A DNA stretch of 64,000 nt. Source: Gibbula magus (Eukaryota > Mollusca > Gastropoda > Trochida > Trochidae). The position numbers were made by a program, and so were the translations under genes. Below the pieces are notes generated by a model. That model worked only from the letters and a program-made list of their open reading frames with translations. It searched no databases and was not told where the DNA came from. The stretch is taken from the NCBI GenBank assembly GCA_936450465.1, contig OW388291.1, forward strand, positions 74,244,436 through 74,308,435. The letters run 5' to 3'. This document shows positions 10,870 through 24,130 of this stretch, in pieces. How positions within the stretch are numbered: the stretch's first letter is position 1; each line of letters begins with the position of its first letter.

Positions 10870-13670
10870 AGAAGAAATGTTTATTTTTGTGTCACGCCAC
10901 AATCCAACACAAAATTACATTATAAAACATGATATGATTAAGATTGAAGGCCCAGCCAGTAAATGACTTATGAGACACATGCATACATATTAAGACAATA
11001 TACAGAATAAAATATAAATATGAATGAATAGTTACATAGGTAAAAATATACACCTTTATCAAACGTTAATAAAATGTAAATGGGATATAAAAATGTGATA
11101 AAATGTTAGACCTCAAAAATATATTAAGACAATTTCCTTGTATACATTCGATTAAGAGTGGAAGCTAAAATAGGCTGTAAAGAAGCTTGTTGCATGATTG
11201 TAGAAAATTGTAAAATACTTTCCATATTGTTAAAGTTGTTTATATTTTTTCCAGCCAGGTTAAAAAGGTCGAACCGTAAATCTGAATAAAATGGGCAGTC
11301 CATTAAAAAGTGCATTTCATCTTCCACAATATTAACATGTCTTGTCTCTGCACAAACTTGGCATATCCTGTCACTGAGTGGGGTAGGAGGCTTGGAGTAC
11401 CTGCCGGTTTCGATGGCTAGGGGGAGATTACCACACCTAAACTTGGAGAGGATACGACGATGGTCTCTGTACTTTACTGTGCGGACGTATTCACTCACGT
11501 TTGGCTGCGACTTGAAAGATCTATAAGTTCTCAATTTATTACCGTTTGGTTTATTGCGATCGTCCCATATTCTGTTTCTCCAGTCTACAGTATCATATTG
11601 TATAAAAACTTCTTTAAAATCACGTATTTTCTTTTTATTTGAAGAATTATCTTGTAGTATCCCCGTAGCGCCATATTGATCTAACAGTTTAAAAACCTTT
11701 TTTTCCCAAGACTTTTGCTGAAGTTGTCCACACTCGTGTAGTTTCTTGACAATTCTATTTTCCTGCATTTTATCAATCCTCAGTAGTAACCTGCAAACTT
11801 CAGTGTGCTGTCTTACTGTTACAGACGGCCAACCCATGTCTCCTCGAGTGGCTAGGTTAGAGGCGTTCTTTCCTGCACCAAGGAAGTATCTACATGCTTT
11901 ATTTTGTACGAGTTGGACTTCTCTGTACTTGTTGATCCCCCAAATGCCGGATCCATAAAAAAGAACTGGCTCCACTAACGTATTATACAGTTTGGTGTAC
12001 ACGTCGTATGACATCCCTCCAGCACTGCGGTACTTGGTGTAAAGCGCTGATAATGCCCTGCCTGCAGACTTGCATAGTTCCTTTACTGTTTTCTTCATGT
12101 CCAGATTATCGTTAAACCATATCCCCAAATAGCGGTAACAATCTGCATACATGATGAAACTGTCTCCACATTTGAAGATTGTGTCAGATCTGTCCATCGA
12201 ACTTGTTCGGAAGTGTAGAACTTTTGTCTTATCTGTGTTTATATCCAGCTTCCATTTTTGGCACCAAGTGTGTAGAGTGTCTAACATTCGCTGTAGAGAG
12301 GCTACGTCGGGGGCGATAAGAGCGACGTCATCCGCATACAGTAATAGTGACAGCATCAGGTCGTTAATTTCAGTCCCACATTCGAGCTGTTTAATGTCTT
12401 CTGCTAAGTCGTTAACATACACTGAGAAAAGGGTAGGGGAGAGCTTACACCCCTGTTTAACTCCGTTTTCAACGTTAAATGTGTCCGTAAGGTAATCGTT
12501 GATTCTGACTGAGCATGTGACGTCATCGTAGAGAGATTGCACTGCGTCGAGTATTCTTCCACTCATGCCGATCTTCATTAACTTATACCATAAGCATGAC
12601 CTGTCCACATTGTCGAAAGCCTTACGGAAGTCCACAAAACAGACAAAAGTAGATTGTTTCTTTAATCGTCGTCTGTGTAGTACACTGTATAGTGAGTAAA
12701 TATGATCTTCGCAGCTTCTATTCGCACGGAAGCCGTTTTGTTCCTCAGTGAGTAATTTATTCTTCTCTAGCCATGCCTGTATCCGCACATTAAGAATATC
12801 TGCATATATCTTGCATGGTATTGAGATTAGCGTTATCCCTCTGTACCCCAGGGGATCTCGGGGGTCACTGCCATCTTTGGGGATCGGTGATATGACTCCT
12901 GTACGCCAGGCTGCTGGACTCACGTTGTTATCGAAACAGTAGCTGATAATTCGATGTAACAGTTGAATACATGTTGGATTACGTAGGATTTCGCTTGGGA
13001 TTTCATCCAACCCGGTTGCTTTCCCTGTTTTCATTCTATAGATAGAGTTGTGTACCTCTGTGACTGTGATTGGAACATTCAACGTTAAACAATCTTGTGC
13101 GTTATTTCTGTCACCTTCTTGTGAATGCGTCGGCTGGATATCCTGGTTCAGCTCAGATGAACAACGATCTTTAGAATAAAGGCTTTCGTAGCTTGATTTC
13201 CAAGTATTTAGCACCTCATCTAAATCTGACACAACATTCCCATCTTCGTCCACCACCTCCATTGGAATAAATTTTCTTCTCTCATTTGACATCCCAAGTT
13301 GCCCAATTCGTTTCCAAAAATCTCTCGTGTTATTCGTTTCATTTAAAGTTAAAAGTTCATTTTGTTTAAGAATTTGGTACTGTCTCTTTTTCTTCCTATG
13401 GAATCTATCAAATTGTTTTCGTCTGTATAGATATTCCCTGCGTGCAGATGCTTTTATTTGTTTATTACCGTACGTTTTCAGCCATAGCCTTTCTGCTTCT
13501 ACCACTTTATTCCACGAATCCTGTAGTTCTTCTGTCCAATACGCTTTATGTCGTGACTTGTTCTGTTTCGAGGCTTTTGGGGTTCCTGTAAAACCTACAT
13601 TACAGGGCAATTTCGATCTCATTTCCTCATGTAGAAGATCGGTGAAATGTGCGTAGGCCTCTTTGATAAA
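10870..13670 (-). mobile_element. 5'-truncated non-LTR retrotransposon (LINE), copy 1
   Basis: Minus-strand element. Coding similarity runs into the upstream flank as far as about 13670, where an in-frame TAA (13673-13671) stops it; the apurinic endonuclease domain expected upstream of a LINE RT is absent, so the copy is 5'-truncated. The 3' part after the stop at 11124 is about 250 bp and ends in GTGACACAAAAATAAACAT followed by short TTC repeats. A second, broken copy at 26.2-27.2 kb ends with a similar GTGACACA..AATAAA sequence, so this is a shared 3' end. I could not find convincing target-site duplications. Clade is uncertain: a Jockey/CR1-like LINE is my best guess. Confidence 0.85.
11124..13622 (-). 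CDS. Reverse transcriptase ORF of LINE copy 1 (endonuclease missing)
   Basis: An uninterrupted 832-codon frame. Residues 1-180 are a basic linker. The reverse transcriptase spans about 190-500: RTGVISPIPKD (240-250), the YRGITL block (260-265), block A with catalytic D331 in FVDFRKAFD, the GVKQGC-LSPTLF block (387-399) and the active site YADD (429-432). The C-terminal part (500-832) has a putative zinc-binding motif C754-X2-C757-X13-H771-X4-C776. The enzyme would copy element RNA at a nicked target. The ATG at 13622 is simply the first one after truncation: the frame is open upstream to 13670 with plausible element residues (AYAHFTDLLHEE). Full-length LINE ORF2 proteins are usually 900-1300 residues, so the endonuclease is lost. 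The lack of any stop suggests a fairly recent insertion. Confidence 0.9.
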   Translation of the reverse strand: MRSKLPCNVGFTGTPKASKQNKSRHKAYWTEELQDSWNKVVEAERLWLKTYGNKQIKASARREYLYRRKQFDRFHRKKKRQYQILKQNELLTLNETNNTRDFWKRIGQLGMSNERRKFIPMEVVDEDGNVVSDLDEVLNTWKSSYESLYSKDRCSSELNQDIQPTHSQEGDRNNAQDCLTLNVPITVTEVHNSIYRMKTGKATGLDEIPSEILRNPTCIQLLHRIISYCFDNNVSPAAWRTGVISPIPKDGSDPRDPLGYRGITLISIPCKIYADILNVRIQAWLEKNKLLTEEQNGFRANRSCEDHIYSLYSVLHRRRLKKQSTFVCFVDFRKAFDNVDRSCLWYKLMKIGMSGRILDAVQSLYDDVTCSVRINDYLTDTFNVENGVKQGCKLSPTLFSVYVNDLAEDIKQLECGTEINDLMLSLLLYADDVALIAPDVASLQRMLDTLHTWCQKWKLDINTDKTKVLHFRTSSMDRSDTIFKCGDSFIMYADCYRYLGIWFNDNLDMKKTVKELCKSAGRALSALYTKYRSAGGMSYDVYTKLYNTLVEPVLFYGSGIWGINKYREVQLVQNKACRYFLGAGKNASNLATRGDMGWPSVTVRQHTEVCRLLLRIDKMQENRIVKKLHECGQLQQKSWEKKVFKLLDQYGATGILQDNSSNKKKIRDFKEVFIQYDTVDWRNRIWDDRNKPNGNKLRTYRSFKSQPNVSEYVRTVKYRDHRRILSKFRCGNLPLAIETGRYSKPPTPLSDRICQVCAETRHVNIVEDEMHFLMDCPFYSDLRFDLFNLAGKNINNFNNMESILQFSTIMQQASLQPILASTLNRMYTRKLS

Positions 13671-13673
13671 TTA

Positions 13674-16600
13674 AACTTATCTTGCAACATCTTTTGTTTC
13701 AGAAATTGCCTGATAGCTACAATTATCGGGCATAAGAAAACAAGGTTTGAACAATGAAGCACTTTGTAACTTGTCGCCTCAAACCATTGTATTTCTTACT
13801 GTTTACCTAGACGGTCTAGCGACTAAAAGATTCGTAATTGCTTTGTTTTGAAAAAGGAAGTTTTAAAGTGATTCGTCCAAGTCATAAGGCCCGAGGGTGA
13901 ATCTTTAACAAGGTTTTTAACACTTAAAGACCTTAAGGGTTTGTTGTCTTTATTGAGTGGACCCTATCTAAGGGCTTTTTACGAGGCGAACAGGCGATCC
14001 GTCACCTACGAGACAAAGATCATATACAAACATGGTGCATTCTATTCATACAGCTTGTTACATGTGTAATTATTAAAATTGGGTTCAATTATCTGTCGGA
14101 TATGGATAAGTCGTTTAAGGTGTGATGCAAGTCAAACATCGTGAAACGTGTACCTATAGGCGGCACTTTGAAGTGTATCTACCTTGCAAATATATTGTGT
14201 AACATTCTTAAAGAAGATTACTCTATTTGAGAAATATATTAACCGAATTTACCGAAAGTAATATATCCTTGAACGATATCATATACCGGCTTAGGTTTCT
14301 AACAAGAGGACCATATCGATATACAGTTGGTATATATATATTTTTTTATCGAATTGTTGCAAAAACTTTTTTTCGATTAAAACGTTTATTGGTTTTTTAG
14401 TTAACAATGCTTCTTTCAAGATATCTTATTCAAAAAGATAAAAAATCTTCTGGTACCTTTATGCAATTTGATGATTATGTATGACGGTCTAATCACTATA
14501 AACGTCTAACCAATTAAAGCATATATACCCCAAAACAAGTGTATCACACAAAAAATCAAATGAAAGCACATGAATTAAATACAACGGATTCTGAAAGAGA
14601 ATTGAAGGAATGTGCAATGTGCATGCGTCATTTTGACACGTGTTGTTGTCAGGTGCCAGTCCATGTAATATACAACCCGTACGATACTTCTCCAACGGTG
14701 CGCCGTCCACAGATGACCACTATAAACTTGTCAGCGTCTTGATTGACGGTTGAAACAAGTCGCGCGTGCATGTGCACATAAACCTGTCAATCATGCGATG
14801 CAATTGATTTTTCCATGGTTTTAGTTGCAATTAACATTTTCTGAATGTTTTATTTCTTTTTCTCATTTTCTTTTTGAAGTTTCATCTCATATATTTTGTT
14901 TGGCAAAAGTAACTGTAACTGCATTTTACCCGCGTTATTGCACAAGTTTGTTATTTTGAACATATCTTCAAAGGTGATTTATTTTGCGTTTGAATCCAGT
15001 GTCGAGTAAATAGCCAGTATTTGTCTAAAGAAACAACACGATTACTTTTCTGCAGTATAAACATCCAATTTAGTTGAATTTCCATGTGTTCTTAACGATC
15101 ACTCTAATACACATGTACTACTCGAGGTGTCGTACAGACACACTGGATTCCACTGGTGTTTTCCTTGCAATATACAACCATTTAGTGTGTGATTTCACTA
15201 ACTTGTACTGTCTCTTCTGCAATTAACAATCACATCATGTTGTTTCAGCAAGTGTAAGGTTGTGTTCATAGCAATATACGCTGTGTTTCACTGAATGTAC
15301 TGTGTATACCCTTTGAACGAAAGAAAGAACTCAAATCGAGTATGCTTTTATATTTCAAGGAAGTATTGCCAATGTCAATGTCAAATTGAAGGTGTTTTTG
15401 TAAATTGTCACCTTTGACTTATAGTGTTAGCGATATATATATTACTTAAATTGTTGATGACACAATTGAAAGCAAAATTAGGATGATATACTATTAAATC
15501 ATAAATCACTTTTAGAAGTGACAGTCATCAAGGTTGCAATGAGCTGTTTTAATCATTCAGTAATTGGGAATATGCAATCAAATGTCGTTTCTAAAAATAT
15601 CTCGATTCTTCTTTCACCCTGCTTATTTTGATGAAAGGAAAAATGAATCTAAATACTACTACAAACTTCGTTTCTGGAATTTTAATAAACTTTAAACGAC
15701 GAAAGTTATATGTATATTTCAATAATTGTGTGAACTTCAATAAAAAAAAATGGATTCCATGTCAAATATAATCTTAAATCCTAATTATCAAATACTAAAA
15801 CCCAATGTTGCTGGAAAAGGTTTATTTCGTCTCTCACATTTAGCACCTTATCGCCAAACATTCCCTCAACGTCTATCGAACACCTTTCCCGTCGAAAGAT
15901 CAATCGTCGGTCGGAATAGCGATTGCACCGGCACCTTTGATCGTTTGTACCTGTTAATTGTCTTAATTAACAAATCTGTTTCTCAATTTACAAGGTACAA
16001 GTAAACGTCAGTGATCGCCAAATCTTGTTACCAGGCGGCGAGACTATTGACTGGGTGATAATTAATTAATCGAAAATCAAAGTTGCCGATAAATTGGTTA
16101 TGGCGGAATCGTAAGTTGGAAACGTGACAATATAAGCACTGTTTTACATGTTAATGTAACCAATAGTGACGGCTCATTCTGTTGCACCAGTTTCACTAAG
16201 CCAATGGTACAGTGTTTGAAATAACGATTTATCTGTGGATACAGACAGACAAATTGCTTATTAACGTTTATACAAGAACAGGAACAGGAGGTGCCCTTCA
16301 AAGACTTGAACTTGATAAAATAAAAATAAGAGTAAACATGCGTCTCCTATGGAATTATTAGAGACGATATATAAAATTAAATCGACATAAAGAAGTTTCT
16401 TTTAAACGTCGGTATACATGAAATGATTCAAGTACTTCCGTAATAAGTACATTTTGTTATTAACGGACATTCTTTTTGTATAACATACCCCTTCGTATCT
16501 TTTAAAGTTCCGTTTTGTAGTATGTACGAACCCTGCCACTTTTATATAACATCATTAGTTTGGAATAATTTTAATAAACTTGATTCTCAGAAATACATTG

Positions 16601-16867
16601 GCCGAGACACACATTGTATATTCGCTACCTTGAAGAACTCTTTGAAATATGCTTCTATATTCCACGTAATTACGTATATAGAAACTGATGGTAGAAATGC
16701 TGATTATAGGAAATAAAATATAACGACGTTTGTAAAATTGCTAACAGTGTTTTATTGAAAATAGTTCGCGTTCAATCGATCCTATAGAGTCAAATTTGGT
16801 AGAATTTCGATAATTAGCATACTTTCACTTTATGATTTTATTTATTTAAGCTGATGTATAATGACCT
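13674..16867. other. Non-coding stretch, no gene recognised
   Basis: AT-rich sequence. Short frames of 64-84 codons (14489-14742, 15750-16004, 16098-16301, 16522-16716) carry no recognisable motif and show no bias from the surroundings. Nothing else seen. Confidence 0.45.
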
Positions 16868-16909
16868 AGACTGTAGGCTCTTATTGTTTTTACACAGTCA
16901 TGGGGCAGG
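16868..16909 (+). repeat. Dispersed repeat, copy A (pairs with 27501-27547)
   Basis: The segment holds AGACTGTA, AGGCTCTT, TTGTTTT and ACACAGTCATGGGGCAGG in order. The same blocks in the same order and orientation occur at 27501-27547, with a 4-bp insertion and two or three other small differences. It is probably a fragment of a dispersed mobile element of unknown type. Confidence 0.6.
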
Positions 16910-17627
16910 ACTGTTGATCTGACTCACCCTATCAAAGGATATTCTTACCAAATCATAAATCGATATTACAAGATTATGAATAATTGTTCTTTGTTTTCCA
17001 AATCAGTCTCTACTTCCAATGAACCAGGACAAAGTCCAAACTTAATATAAAATCAATGCCGAAAATGATCAAAGGATATGTTAACTATATGCGAAACAAT
17101 GTAATGATAAATCTTAATCAGAATATAGGTACAGTGTAAATAACCCCTGACTGAGCCCTGTTTCATGTGTAAACTGTTCACAGGTTGGTATAGATAAGGT
17201 GTAAGTAACCCCTCACTGTGTCCGCGTTAGAGGTAAGAATTCTTCACAGGTGGGAGCGAGGGGGACAGCACCTGTCTAAGAGAGTACGGTGTGTAGGGAG
17301 GGGCGGAACCTCTGATTCACTTAGTTCACCTTGATTAATTGTTTATATCGCTGCAGGTGATAATGTAGTGACGTAACGATGTAAGTGTAATATTGATGTA
17401 ATATTGGCGGCATATAGTTTCATATTTAATGAATTGCTTTGAAGCTGTATGAGTTCTTGTGTTATTTGTGTTATTTCACTTTGTTGGGTTTCACGTTTGT
17501 GTAACATATGGCTTGGTAATCAGGAAGTACAATGACTTATTCATCAATACAGAACATTGTTTTATGTGCGGTTCGAAGTGCCTTTGTCCTGTTTTTGTTT
17601 TGAATTCAAAACATATTTCGATACAGT

Positions 17628-17948
17628 TCCATTTCCATTCTATAATAATTCCACTTGTTTAAGCATATTCATTCTACGACCATTCCACTTCTGGAAGGAT
17701 TACCATTCTATAACTATTCCATTTTTGGAAGGATTACCATTCTATAACTATTCAATTTTTGGAAGGATTACCATTCTATAACTATTCCATTTTTTGAAGG
17801 ATTACCATTCTATAACTATTCCATTTTTGGAAGGATTGCCATTCTGTAACTATTCAACTTTTGGAAGCATTTAATTCTTCAACCATTCCACTTGTGGAAG
17901 TATTTCCGTTCTATAACTATTCCACTTTTGAAAGCATTTCCATTCTCG
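17628..17948. repeat. Tandem repeat, 34-bp unit
   Basis: Units contain GGAAGGATTACCATTCTATA followed by ACTATTCCATTTTT. GGAAGG starts at 17693, 17727 and 17761 give an exact 34-bp period in the middle; outer units are diverged. About nine units. The period is not a multiple of three, so the frames that cross it are incidental. Confidence 0.85.
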
Positions 17949-19227
17949 TCAATCTAAACCAGTTCGTCATAGCATTCAGCTTTCATTATCCAATACATTC
18001 ACACAGAATCACATCTCATATCATTGACACCCTATTTCAGCTTGAGGAAAAGTTATTATTTTCTCTTTCTTACCAATAATGAAACTGGCTTTATGATAAA
18101 CACCTGTTAATAAACCATTTGTCCTAATTACTGAATATCACATGCTCCTAGTACGCATACGTACACATATGGCGGCCATCTTGAACTCAGTGGTATTATC
18201 ACCGATCAAAGATGGAAGTCGTATGTAAATTGGTCTCTCACTGCTTCCGAGATTGGATTCAACAAGCTGGGGAACTAAACAGCGGAATCCACGAGGTTCT
18301 CACCAAATGCTTAGTATTGAATTCCGATGCGTATGTTATCATATATCGGAAGCTGGTGATCAAAGGGTCGATGGTTGTTGATTTCAAGGTGTTAATTTCT
18401 CTGATCGATGTATATTGCATCAGGTGAAGAAATTAACAAGGTTACGTGATGATTGATAGTGAGATGTAGTTAAATCAGGTGATGACTAAACATGTAGCGG
18501 TGTTATAGATGTGGAGTTGATAGAATATATATGTATCTCACTAATAGTTGGAAATCCAATACCATTGAACTGATGTAAAATGCTTGATGTTGATAACTAT
18601 GGTATTAAAGATCGCCGTATATGTCGACAGTAGTTTCACTTATATGCATGGCATGTTACAGCTTGCTATAGAATACATACAACAGTATTAATATTAAAGG
18701 TGAGAAACATTGAAAACAATTATATAAATTCGTAAATGTGCTTAATTGCAAATGTGACATTAAAAAAAATAGTTACTAAGCAATTTGGTACCCCCAGGGA
18801 GACTGGTACCCCCAGAGAGACTGACCATAGCTGATTGAAATGAACAAGGGCGCACCATCCAAACGAAAATGCTGTATCACTTATTATCTTATTAATAATA
18901 ATAATAATTAAGAGTCGACTTGGTTCTGTGTGATAGTAAGAGATCACGGATTATATATAGATTGCAAAACCGAAACTTAGTGAAATATTTGTTTCACACA
19001 TAACAATAATAGTACATTGTTCAATAGTTCAATTGTTTAATAGTTCATGTCCTCCTAATTTTTATATGAGAATATATTGTCTAAAATATAGCAACCGTGA
19101 TACACAACAAGGCAATATGCTTCATTAATAATACAACAGGAGAAGCATTTGCATATATCAGGCTTAATATCTGTATGACTTTCATTATGAAATCTCAAGT
19201 GTCAAGAATATGCCGAGGGGTTAGGGC
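17949..19227. other. Non-coding stretch with a YY1-like site
   Basis: ATGGCGGCCATCTTG at about 18171-18185 contains YY1-type cores on both strands, a motif often seen at transcription starts. The frame from this ATG closes after about 19 codons. A 71-codon frame at 18212-18427 is not recognised. No gene supported. Confidence 0.35.
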
Positions 19228-19296
19228 TACTTCTACTTCTACTTCTACTTCTACTTCTACTTCTACTTCTACTTCTACTTCTACTTCTACTTGTAT
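19228..19296. repeat. Hexamer microsatellite (TTCTAC)n
   Basis: About eleven near-perfect copies of the TTCTAC hexamer. It is open in all frames, giving Ser-Thr or Arg-Ser dipeptide runs, which are artefacts. Confidence 0.95.
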
Positions 19297-19465
19297 TTGT
19301 ACTTTTTATATCAAACAAAAAGTAAACGATTGAAAGTACGTTCTTCGTATGTGAAGTAAAAAAGGTAACTTTGCTTTTATTATTTCGATTCTGTTCAAAA
19401 TGAAACATGAACATTTACTTGTAAATACTTTTTTTGGGTGACTCGCATACTTTTATGTAAATATT

Positions 19466-19535
19466 ATATCTGTGTTTCATTGATTGCGTGGTGAGACTTG
19501 AATAAAAAAAATCTGTCTGTCTGTTTGTCTGTCTG
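19466..19535 (+). mobile_element. Candidate LINE 3' end with TCTG-repeat tail
   Basis: GTGAGACTTGAATAAAA followed by (TCTG)n at about 19490-19535 resembles the 3' end of LINE copy 2 (GTGACACATTAATAAAA, then TGTCTG repeats, minus strand near 26160-26200). The order of conserved block, AATAAA and tetranucleotide tail is the same. Upstream sequence has no recognisable coding part, so at most a short 3' fragment is present. Confidence 0.45.
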
Positions 19536-19539
19536 CAGC

Positions 19540-22500
19540 ACGTTGACACGCGACATCAGGTACTCTTCAACAAGCACAGAAAGTCGGTTAATTGTGTGAG
19601 GGTGATTGTTCTTCGTGGACTCCATATATTGACGTGATCATTGAACACACTGACTGCATTTTGTGAACTTTACTTTTTCACAATTGAACTTTTCCACTGT
19701 GCACGAATATAACTACAAGGGACATCTGTACACAGAGCAGGGGACCATCGTGAGCAGGCGGAAGTCACTCGACCTTTCTGAAATATGCCTCAAATTCCAC
19801 CAGGCGGAAATTAAGAATTGACATTTTGTTAGTGGTATTTAATTGTAATACGAAGATAATGATATCAGACATTGCATATTATACCACTTGAAATAGGCGG
19901 AACAGATAAAGTATATTAGAGGGAAACTTTATAACAAAATGTTAAATATCGTGAAGCACGCAATGTCAATAGTTTGACGTATATATTCATTGAGCCCGGG
20001 GGTTTAAAATATAATTCCCTCGTAAACAATTATTTCATGTGCAAAGTGAGCTTTTGTATACGTCAATGCAGTGAAATTGTGTAAGAGTGGAGGTTTTAAT
20101 CTGCCTACATCATTAGGAAGATGAGGGCCTTGATAGTGATACAATCAATGGATTTTGTCGTCATCAGACATCATGCGCAATTAAACGTATATATCCGTTA
20201 TCAAGTGTTACGGCAACAACGTAAGGGCGTTTCAGTTCTAAACCTCTGTACACAATCCTACCGTTTCCTGTTTCGAAGAAGCATAATGTGTTACAAAATA
20301 TCATCTGAATTATACGTTTGTTCTCCATGTAACATGATTCAATATCAACTTTTGTTTATATGTGACAAAATATGTAATTGCTTTCTCTGAGCTTAATTAA
20401 TTTAAATTCACATTTGATTTTTATCAAAAATTAAACGCAGTCCGTTTTCCAAACATTCGTCAAAAAAATAAGCGGAGTCTATGATTACTTTTCAATTTTG
20501 CTTGTTATTGATTCGATTTCTCATGCTGGCAGTTTTATAACTTGGTGATGTGAGAGTAGTTATATGGTTGAAGATAGATTATTCCAGAAAACACATGAAT
20601 TCGCGATCGAATGATTCACTCGTTAAGCTGTATCAGATTAAACAAAAATTCACAGCAAGGACAAATTCCCTGCACAATATATTGATCGTATTTTAAACTC
20701 GCTTCATATTGCTCTATGGTTGAATTTGAGAACTGATATGGACGACCTTGATTCAGCTACAATATGATAGTCTACCATCATATATGTTCCTTGCTTCATG
20801 GGTGGTGCCATGCTATGTAACCCGGTCACGTAGAATATGGAGTTGTAAATGACATTTGGGCAACTTAATGGTTGACGGTGAAGTGATAGTTAGCTGTAGA
20901 CCACATGTAACATGAACACTTGGAGTGAAGGGGGATAGAGGGGCGGGGCCAAACGTGGTCTGTGATCTGACCCTTCCCTCAATCATGGATGTACGTGATC
21001 TGTCAATTTTGTTTGAGGATCCTTTGAAATATGTGTTTTTGACAATGAAATTTAGAAAAATTATGAATATTCCTCAGGGTTAAACATTACGTTTGATGAT
21101 TTAGGTGTAAAATCATTTATGTGATACACAGGGGACGTTTAAAACGAACATTGCCTATTTTATTTATGTCCTTACTAAAATTATTTTATTCAATAAAATT
21201 AACACTGTAAAATGCTCTCCAAAAATCATAAATATTCACAATATTTTGACATGACTGCTATAAATCATATATTTCATATTGTCGATTTATATTGAACTGT
21301 TACTGCAACATCACACCCACGCAGTAGTTAGCTATTAAACCAGTTGATAGGAACACGTAAAATTAAATGTTGCCACGAAGACTTATATATGAATTATTCA
21401 TATTTCATAGAAAAAATACAATCACGACGCACAGGGTTCTATCTGACTGACCAGGTGTAGATGAAAGTCGGTCAGGTGTGTCCGACAATCAGACAGGTAA
21501 GAGTATACATTAGGTGTGTACAGGTAGTCTAACCTTTCCTAGATTTACAATTAACCTGTCACATTCTAGCCCACGTTTCAACCCGATATTTTGTCAGTTT
21601 TATGTTATAGTAAGTTTGTACATTTCAGTAGAAACCAAGATAGATTAATTGTTTACTGTTTACAGTGATGAGTCAGAGAGCTCGGTAGTGAGACAAGGTT
21701 GGTATTTAGGACGGGTCTTATGACAAACCGTTTGTGACATTTTTGCTTGGATTTATTTGTTTTTTTTTACACAAAACAGCTCAAGTTTCTATAGTGATTT
21801 ATTTGAATGAAGGAAACTATTTTAAATAAATAGATAACGACCTTCAAATGAACGAGATATAAGTCTTTGTTTGTAAGATACACCATGTGTGTCTGTATTT
21901 GCCATGATGGTCAATGGGAGGGCAAATGCCACAGGATTGTCTCCTGAAAACCATAGATCTGTCAAACTACTTTTACGTACAAAAGAAACCATACCAAGCT
22001 AAATTAACTAATTATGAAGAATTGCCAGAAATATAGTACATGGTTTCAACCTGACGTATGTCATTCGTTATAAAAATTAGCAGTTGATTTTAAGGGAAAA
22101 CTATTGATGGCTTGTCCGTTCAAGCATCAAAAACTCATGTTCAATCATGGTTTCTTCTGATGTTTGAAAATCCAAAATATTTTTTTTTATTCAGGTAGTT
22201 AATCTACCAGTTTCCTTAATTTTCAATATTTCGGAAATATATTCATTTCTAGAATAAAACACCCTGTAACTTGTATGCATCAGTTCCTGTGTATACTTTG
22301 TATTTTAGCGGAAGAACAGTGTCATGCATGTAATCTTCATTTTCTTTTTAAAAAAGGTCACAGGAACATAGCTAGTTCAGAATGACCTCTGACTAAGAAA
22401 CATCGTTTCGTTAACACCACGAATGTAAAAAGTAGAGGCATTATCATAATAATCTCAGACAGATGTAACGCGTGATACATAGCTGTCTTCTCAGTGAGTT

Positions 22501-24094
22501 ATGGTCATATACACGAGTATAACCAGTTCCAACAAAATTTATTTTCTTCTCTTATGGAAACTTGTGGTATTTCTTGACGCTCTCGCAGTTTCAATGAACT
22601 TAAATCTGAAAATATCAAATTAATATTTTAAAAATAAATCATATGTTTTTTTTATTTTCATAACCTTTGACAATCATTACGACATACGGCAATTGTTGAA
22701 CTAATATTTTTCAAAATAAAGTTTCATTGGCATTTCACATATATATGTGTATTTGACATGGGTTGCATTAGTCAATGAATTGTTCTATTGTTCAATTTCA
22801 TATATCTATTTTTTATTTTTTACATTTATTCTGTATCTATTACATATGCATGTTATTTTTATAAATCTTTTCACAATCTGGTTCTTGATGGGCATTTAGA
22901 AGTATATGTAGGTACTACAACAAAGTATGGTATGGTCTCGTTTATTATGTACATACGACGTTTCTGGGCTACTTCTTCACAATCTGTTCGTAGATGAAAT
23001 AATTTTAAACCAAAAAATAATTATGACATATTCATATATTTAACTGAATGACAAAAAACGTAGGAAATTGGGTGAGATGACCAAGACTGAATGACTAAAA
23101 TGTAGGCATTTTGATCAGCTGACCATGGAAATTTCGTTCATAACTTTTGATCCAATTAATCAACACTTCAAATAGATTAGGAGACGTTTTAATTGATGTT
23201 TGATCAGCTGATCCCCGAAAATAGTTCAAAAAGAAATGAAGAGGACATGGCGTCAGGGAAGGCAAACATTACATATTTCAACGAGCTCTTTACTAATTAG
23301 AGCTTTGTCCTAAAAGTATATTCACAGGTAGGTGGGATCCATTGCTTCTTAGTCCCACGTTATGCGACATACTTGAAGCAAACGGAGGCAAACTTCAGTC
23401 CTCAGTCGCGTCAGCAGTCTAACTTAAGGACGGATCAGTCTGAGGGGTTGTGGTCGCTAATCAACTTATTAATTAATTCAATTAACAAATGTAACACATC
23501 AAAGCGCGGCGAGTTTGTACCTTGTATGTGGAGCTTGATCTTGTGACAAATACACTGTTCGACGAGACATAAGTACTTAATCTAGTAAACTTGTCTACAT
23601 AGGTGAGAAAAACATACATGCGAACAAGATGAAGTTGGATTTAAGAGATATTCCTGGATTTAGATTGACAGATTTTGTAAAAATCTTTGGATTTGTAGAC
23701 ATCAAAGGGCACGTGTTAAAACAAAGAGAAAATATGAATATAGACTTGCGGTATATCAAAGCATTTATAGGTAAGATCGACTTCGCTAAGATCAATGTTA
23801 TCGTGTATAATTATACTAAGAAGTAAATGGTTGAAGAACATGCACCAACATGTCAACATCATTAACTTGTTTTCAATATTTCAAATGTTTGTCGTGTTTG
23901 TTGTTAGTTAGTTGTGTGATAGAATATAGAAGGGAAAACTGAATCTCTATTATTCGTATGCTTTAAATATACTATTTTAAAAGGCATGTGGTACAAATTT
24001 AATGTAGATGGAGTCCTTGAAGGACATTTAGCTGTGGCATAATTGAGAAAAGCAAGTGTCTCTAAAACAACTTCAGTATTCGTCTATAATCAAC
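19540..24094. other. Long non-coding stretch, E-box cluster inside
   Basis: No gene recognised. CAGGTG at 21452-21457 and 21473-21478, and CAGGTA at 21494-21499 and 21521-21526, form a second CAGGTR cluster. Frames at 20121-20390, 22788-22997 and 23595-23826 have no recognisable domain. Confidence 0.45.
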
Positions 24095-24130
24095 CTGATG
24101 AAATAGAAAGCATATATACCAGTGCAAACA
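24095..24130 (+). ncRNA. Very degenerate hammerhead-like sequence
   Basis: CTGATGA (24095-24101) is followed by AGCATAT (24109-24115) and GCAAAC (24124-24129), the order seen in the 29.3-kb ribozyme (CTGATGA, AGCATAT, CGAAAC). Stem II no longer pairs and there is no clear GUC. It may be chance; if real it is a dead copy. Confidence 0.2.

Noticed and set aside
11460..13656. Plus-strand frames of 60-114 codons within LINE copy 1
   Set aside because: They lie antisense to the intact reverse transcriptase frame.
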